64,000 bases of DNA, from the NCBI GenBank assembly GCA_016715285.1, contig JADKAO010000005.1:62001-126000 (forward strand), given 5' to 3'. A model generated the notes under the pieces. The model did no database searches, was not told the origin of the DNA, and saw only the letters and a program-made list of their open reading frames with translations. Position numbers and translations under genes: made by a program. The first letter of the stretch is position 1; every line of letters begins with the position of its first letter. This DNA is from Actinomycetales bacterium. GTDB lineage: Bacteria > Actinomycetota > Actinomycetes > Actinomycetales > Dermatophilaceae. Positions 63,538 to 64,000 of the stretch are shown piece after piece.

Positions 63538-64000
63538 GACCCCAATCCTCCCACTCGTCGGAGTGTCGGCAGGACCGCCGCGACCGCGGTGAGGACCAAC
63601 CCCACCACAACGACGCTCGTGACGGTATGCCGGGTGGCTGGGTTGACCAGATCAAGGGCCAGCGCTCCCAGGAGTTGGCCGCACAGGAGCACCAACATGG
63701 TGTGCAGCACACCGAGGTGGCGGACGACGACAGCGGCCACTCCCACGAAGACGACGCCGGCAAGCCCGCCGAACCACACCCACCCGGGAGGCTCATCAAC
63801 ATGCACCGGCCCGAGCCCGCCAGCCACCCGGCGCAGCAGCGCTACCGTCGCCAACAACAACAGACCGTTGGTGAAGTTGAGCCAGGTCGTTGCCCAGGGA
63901 GTCCCGGTGACCACGTTCACCCGTCCGTTGATGGCCGACTGCACGGAATGCAGGCCACCCACGAGCAGCGCCAGCAACACCGGAACCGCGACCGCCGCAC
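63534..64000 (-). CDS. DUF606/DMT-type membrane transporter, 5' end outside window
   Basis: The visible 155 or so residues have four to five helices and the DUF606 features GLHSVQSAINGRVNVVTGTP and HLGVLHTMLVLLCGQLLGAL. The frame is open to the window edge (AVAVPVLLALLVGGL precedes the first in-window GTG), so it is probably the second half of the double-length form. It overlaps folD by four bases. Confidence 0.75.
   Translation of the reverse strand, partial: AAVAVPVLLALLVGGLHSVQSAINGRVNVVTGTPWATTWLNFTNGLLLLATVALLRRVAGGLGPVHVDEPPGWVWFGGLAGVVFVGVAAVVVRHLGVLHTMLVLLCGQLLGALALDLVNPATRHTVTSVVVVGLVLTAVAAVLPTLRRVGGLGS

Overview
The window is about two-thirds G+C and looks like chromosomal DNA of an actinomycete. 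The likely group is Micrococcales, near the Intrasporangiaceae/Dermatophilaceae (inferred from gene content and gene order, no search run). Supporting signs are the order of a quinone-type flavin reductase, purine nucleoside phosphorylase and phosphosugar mutase (as around Rv3303c-Rv3308 in mycobacteria), a folD-DUF3017 pair, a fused cytochrome b subunit of succinate dehydrogenase, many GTG starts and start/stop overlaps of 1-4 bases. I saw no rRNA, tRNA, CRISPR array, prophage or insertion sequence.

Layout. 1-7.4 kb: a broken mannosyltransferase gene, an acyl-CoA carboxylase beta subunit with an acyl-CoA dehydrogenase, a divergent MerR regulator with a palindromic operator, an aldo/keto reductase and a biotin-carrying acyl-CoA carboxylase alpha subunit. 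7.4-16.2 kb: flavin disulfide reductase, purine nucleoside phosphorylase, phosphosugar mutase, deoC, an active and a truncated aldehyde dehydrogenase, and a uridine-kinase-like P-loop protein. 16.2-23.2 kb: a MoxR/DUF58/DUF4350/DUF4129 cluster with SpoIIM-like and RDD membrane proteins. 23.2-36.2 kb: adenosine deaminase, thymidine phosphorylase, cytidine deaminase, a BMP-type (nucleoside) ABC importer, an M20 hydrolase and the pseudouridine pair psuG/psuK. Together these import nucleosides and break them down to bases and pentose phosphates. 36.2-42.4 kb: acyl-CoA mutase large subunit, an ABC exporter, a decayed AbiEi/DUF559 gene between two copies of a hairpin, and a frameshifted mannose-1-phosphate guanylyltransferase gene. 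42.5-46.1 kb: succinate dehydrogenase sdhCAB. 46.1-53.2 kb: D-Ala-D-Ala carboxypeptidase, BrkB/YihY membrane protein, 2H phosphoesterase, monomeric isocitrate dehydrogenase and a seven-repeat RCC1 protein. 53.3-58.6 kb: one very large secreted PIG-L/PKD/discoidin protein whose frame is broken by a single inserted base inside an 843-bp tandem duplication. 58.8-64 kb: small membrane protein, aquaporin, SatD-like protein with an HTH, malate dehydrogenase, DUF3017, folD and the end of a DUF606 transporter.

The most unusual signal is a short word, GTATGCCG (or its complement CGGCATAC), which I count about 80 times on both strands, inside and between genes. Base composition predicts roughly 7 copies of its 7-base core. 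It occurs in all reading frames, imposes the rare Ile codon ATA in several genes, and forms inverted pairs that make hairpins just after malate dehydrogenase and isocitrate dehydrogenase. This is how DNA uptake sequences behave in Neisseria and Pasteurellaceae. The second unusual structure is the DUF559 gene framed by near-identical hairpins, which looks like a small mobile unit.

Four genes appear frame-broken: the mannosyltransferase at the left edge, the DUF559 gene, the manC-like gene and the PKD protein. Whether these are real mutations or assembly errors cannot be decided from the sequence alone.
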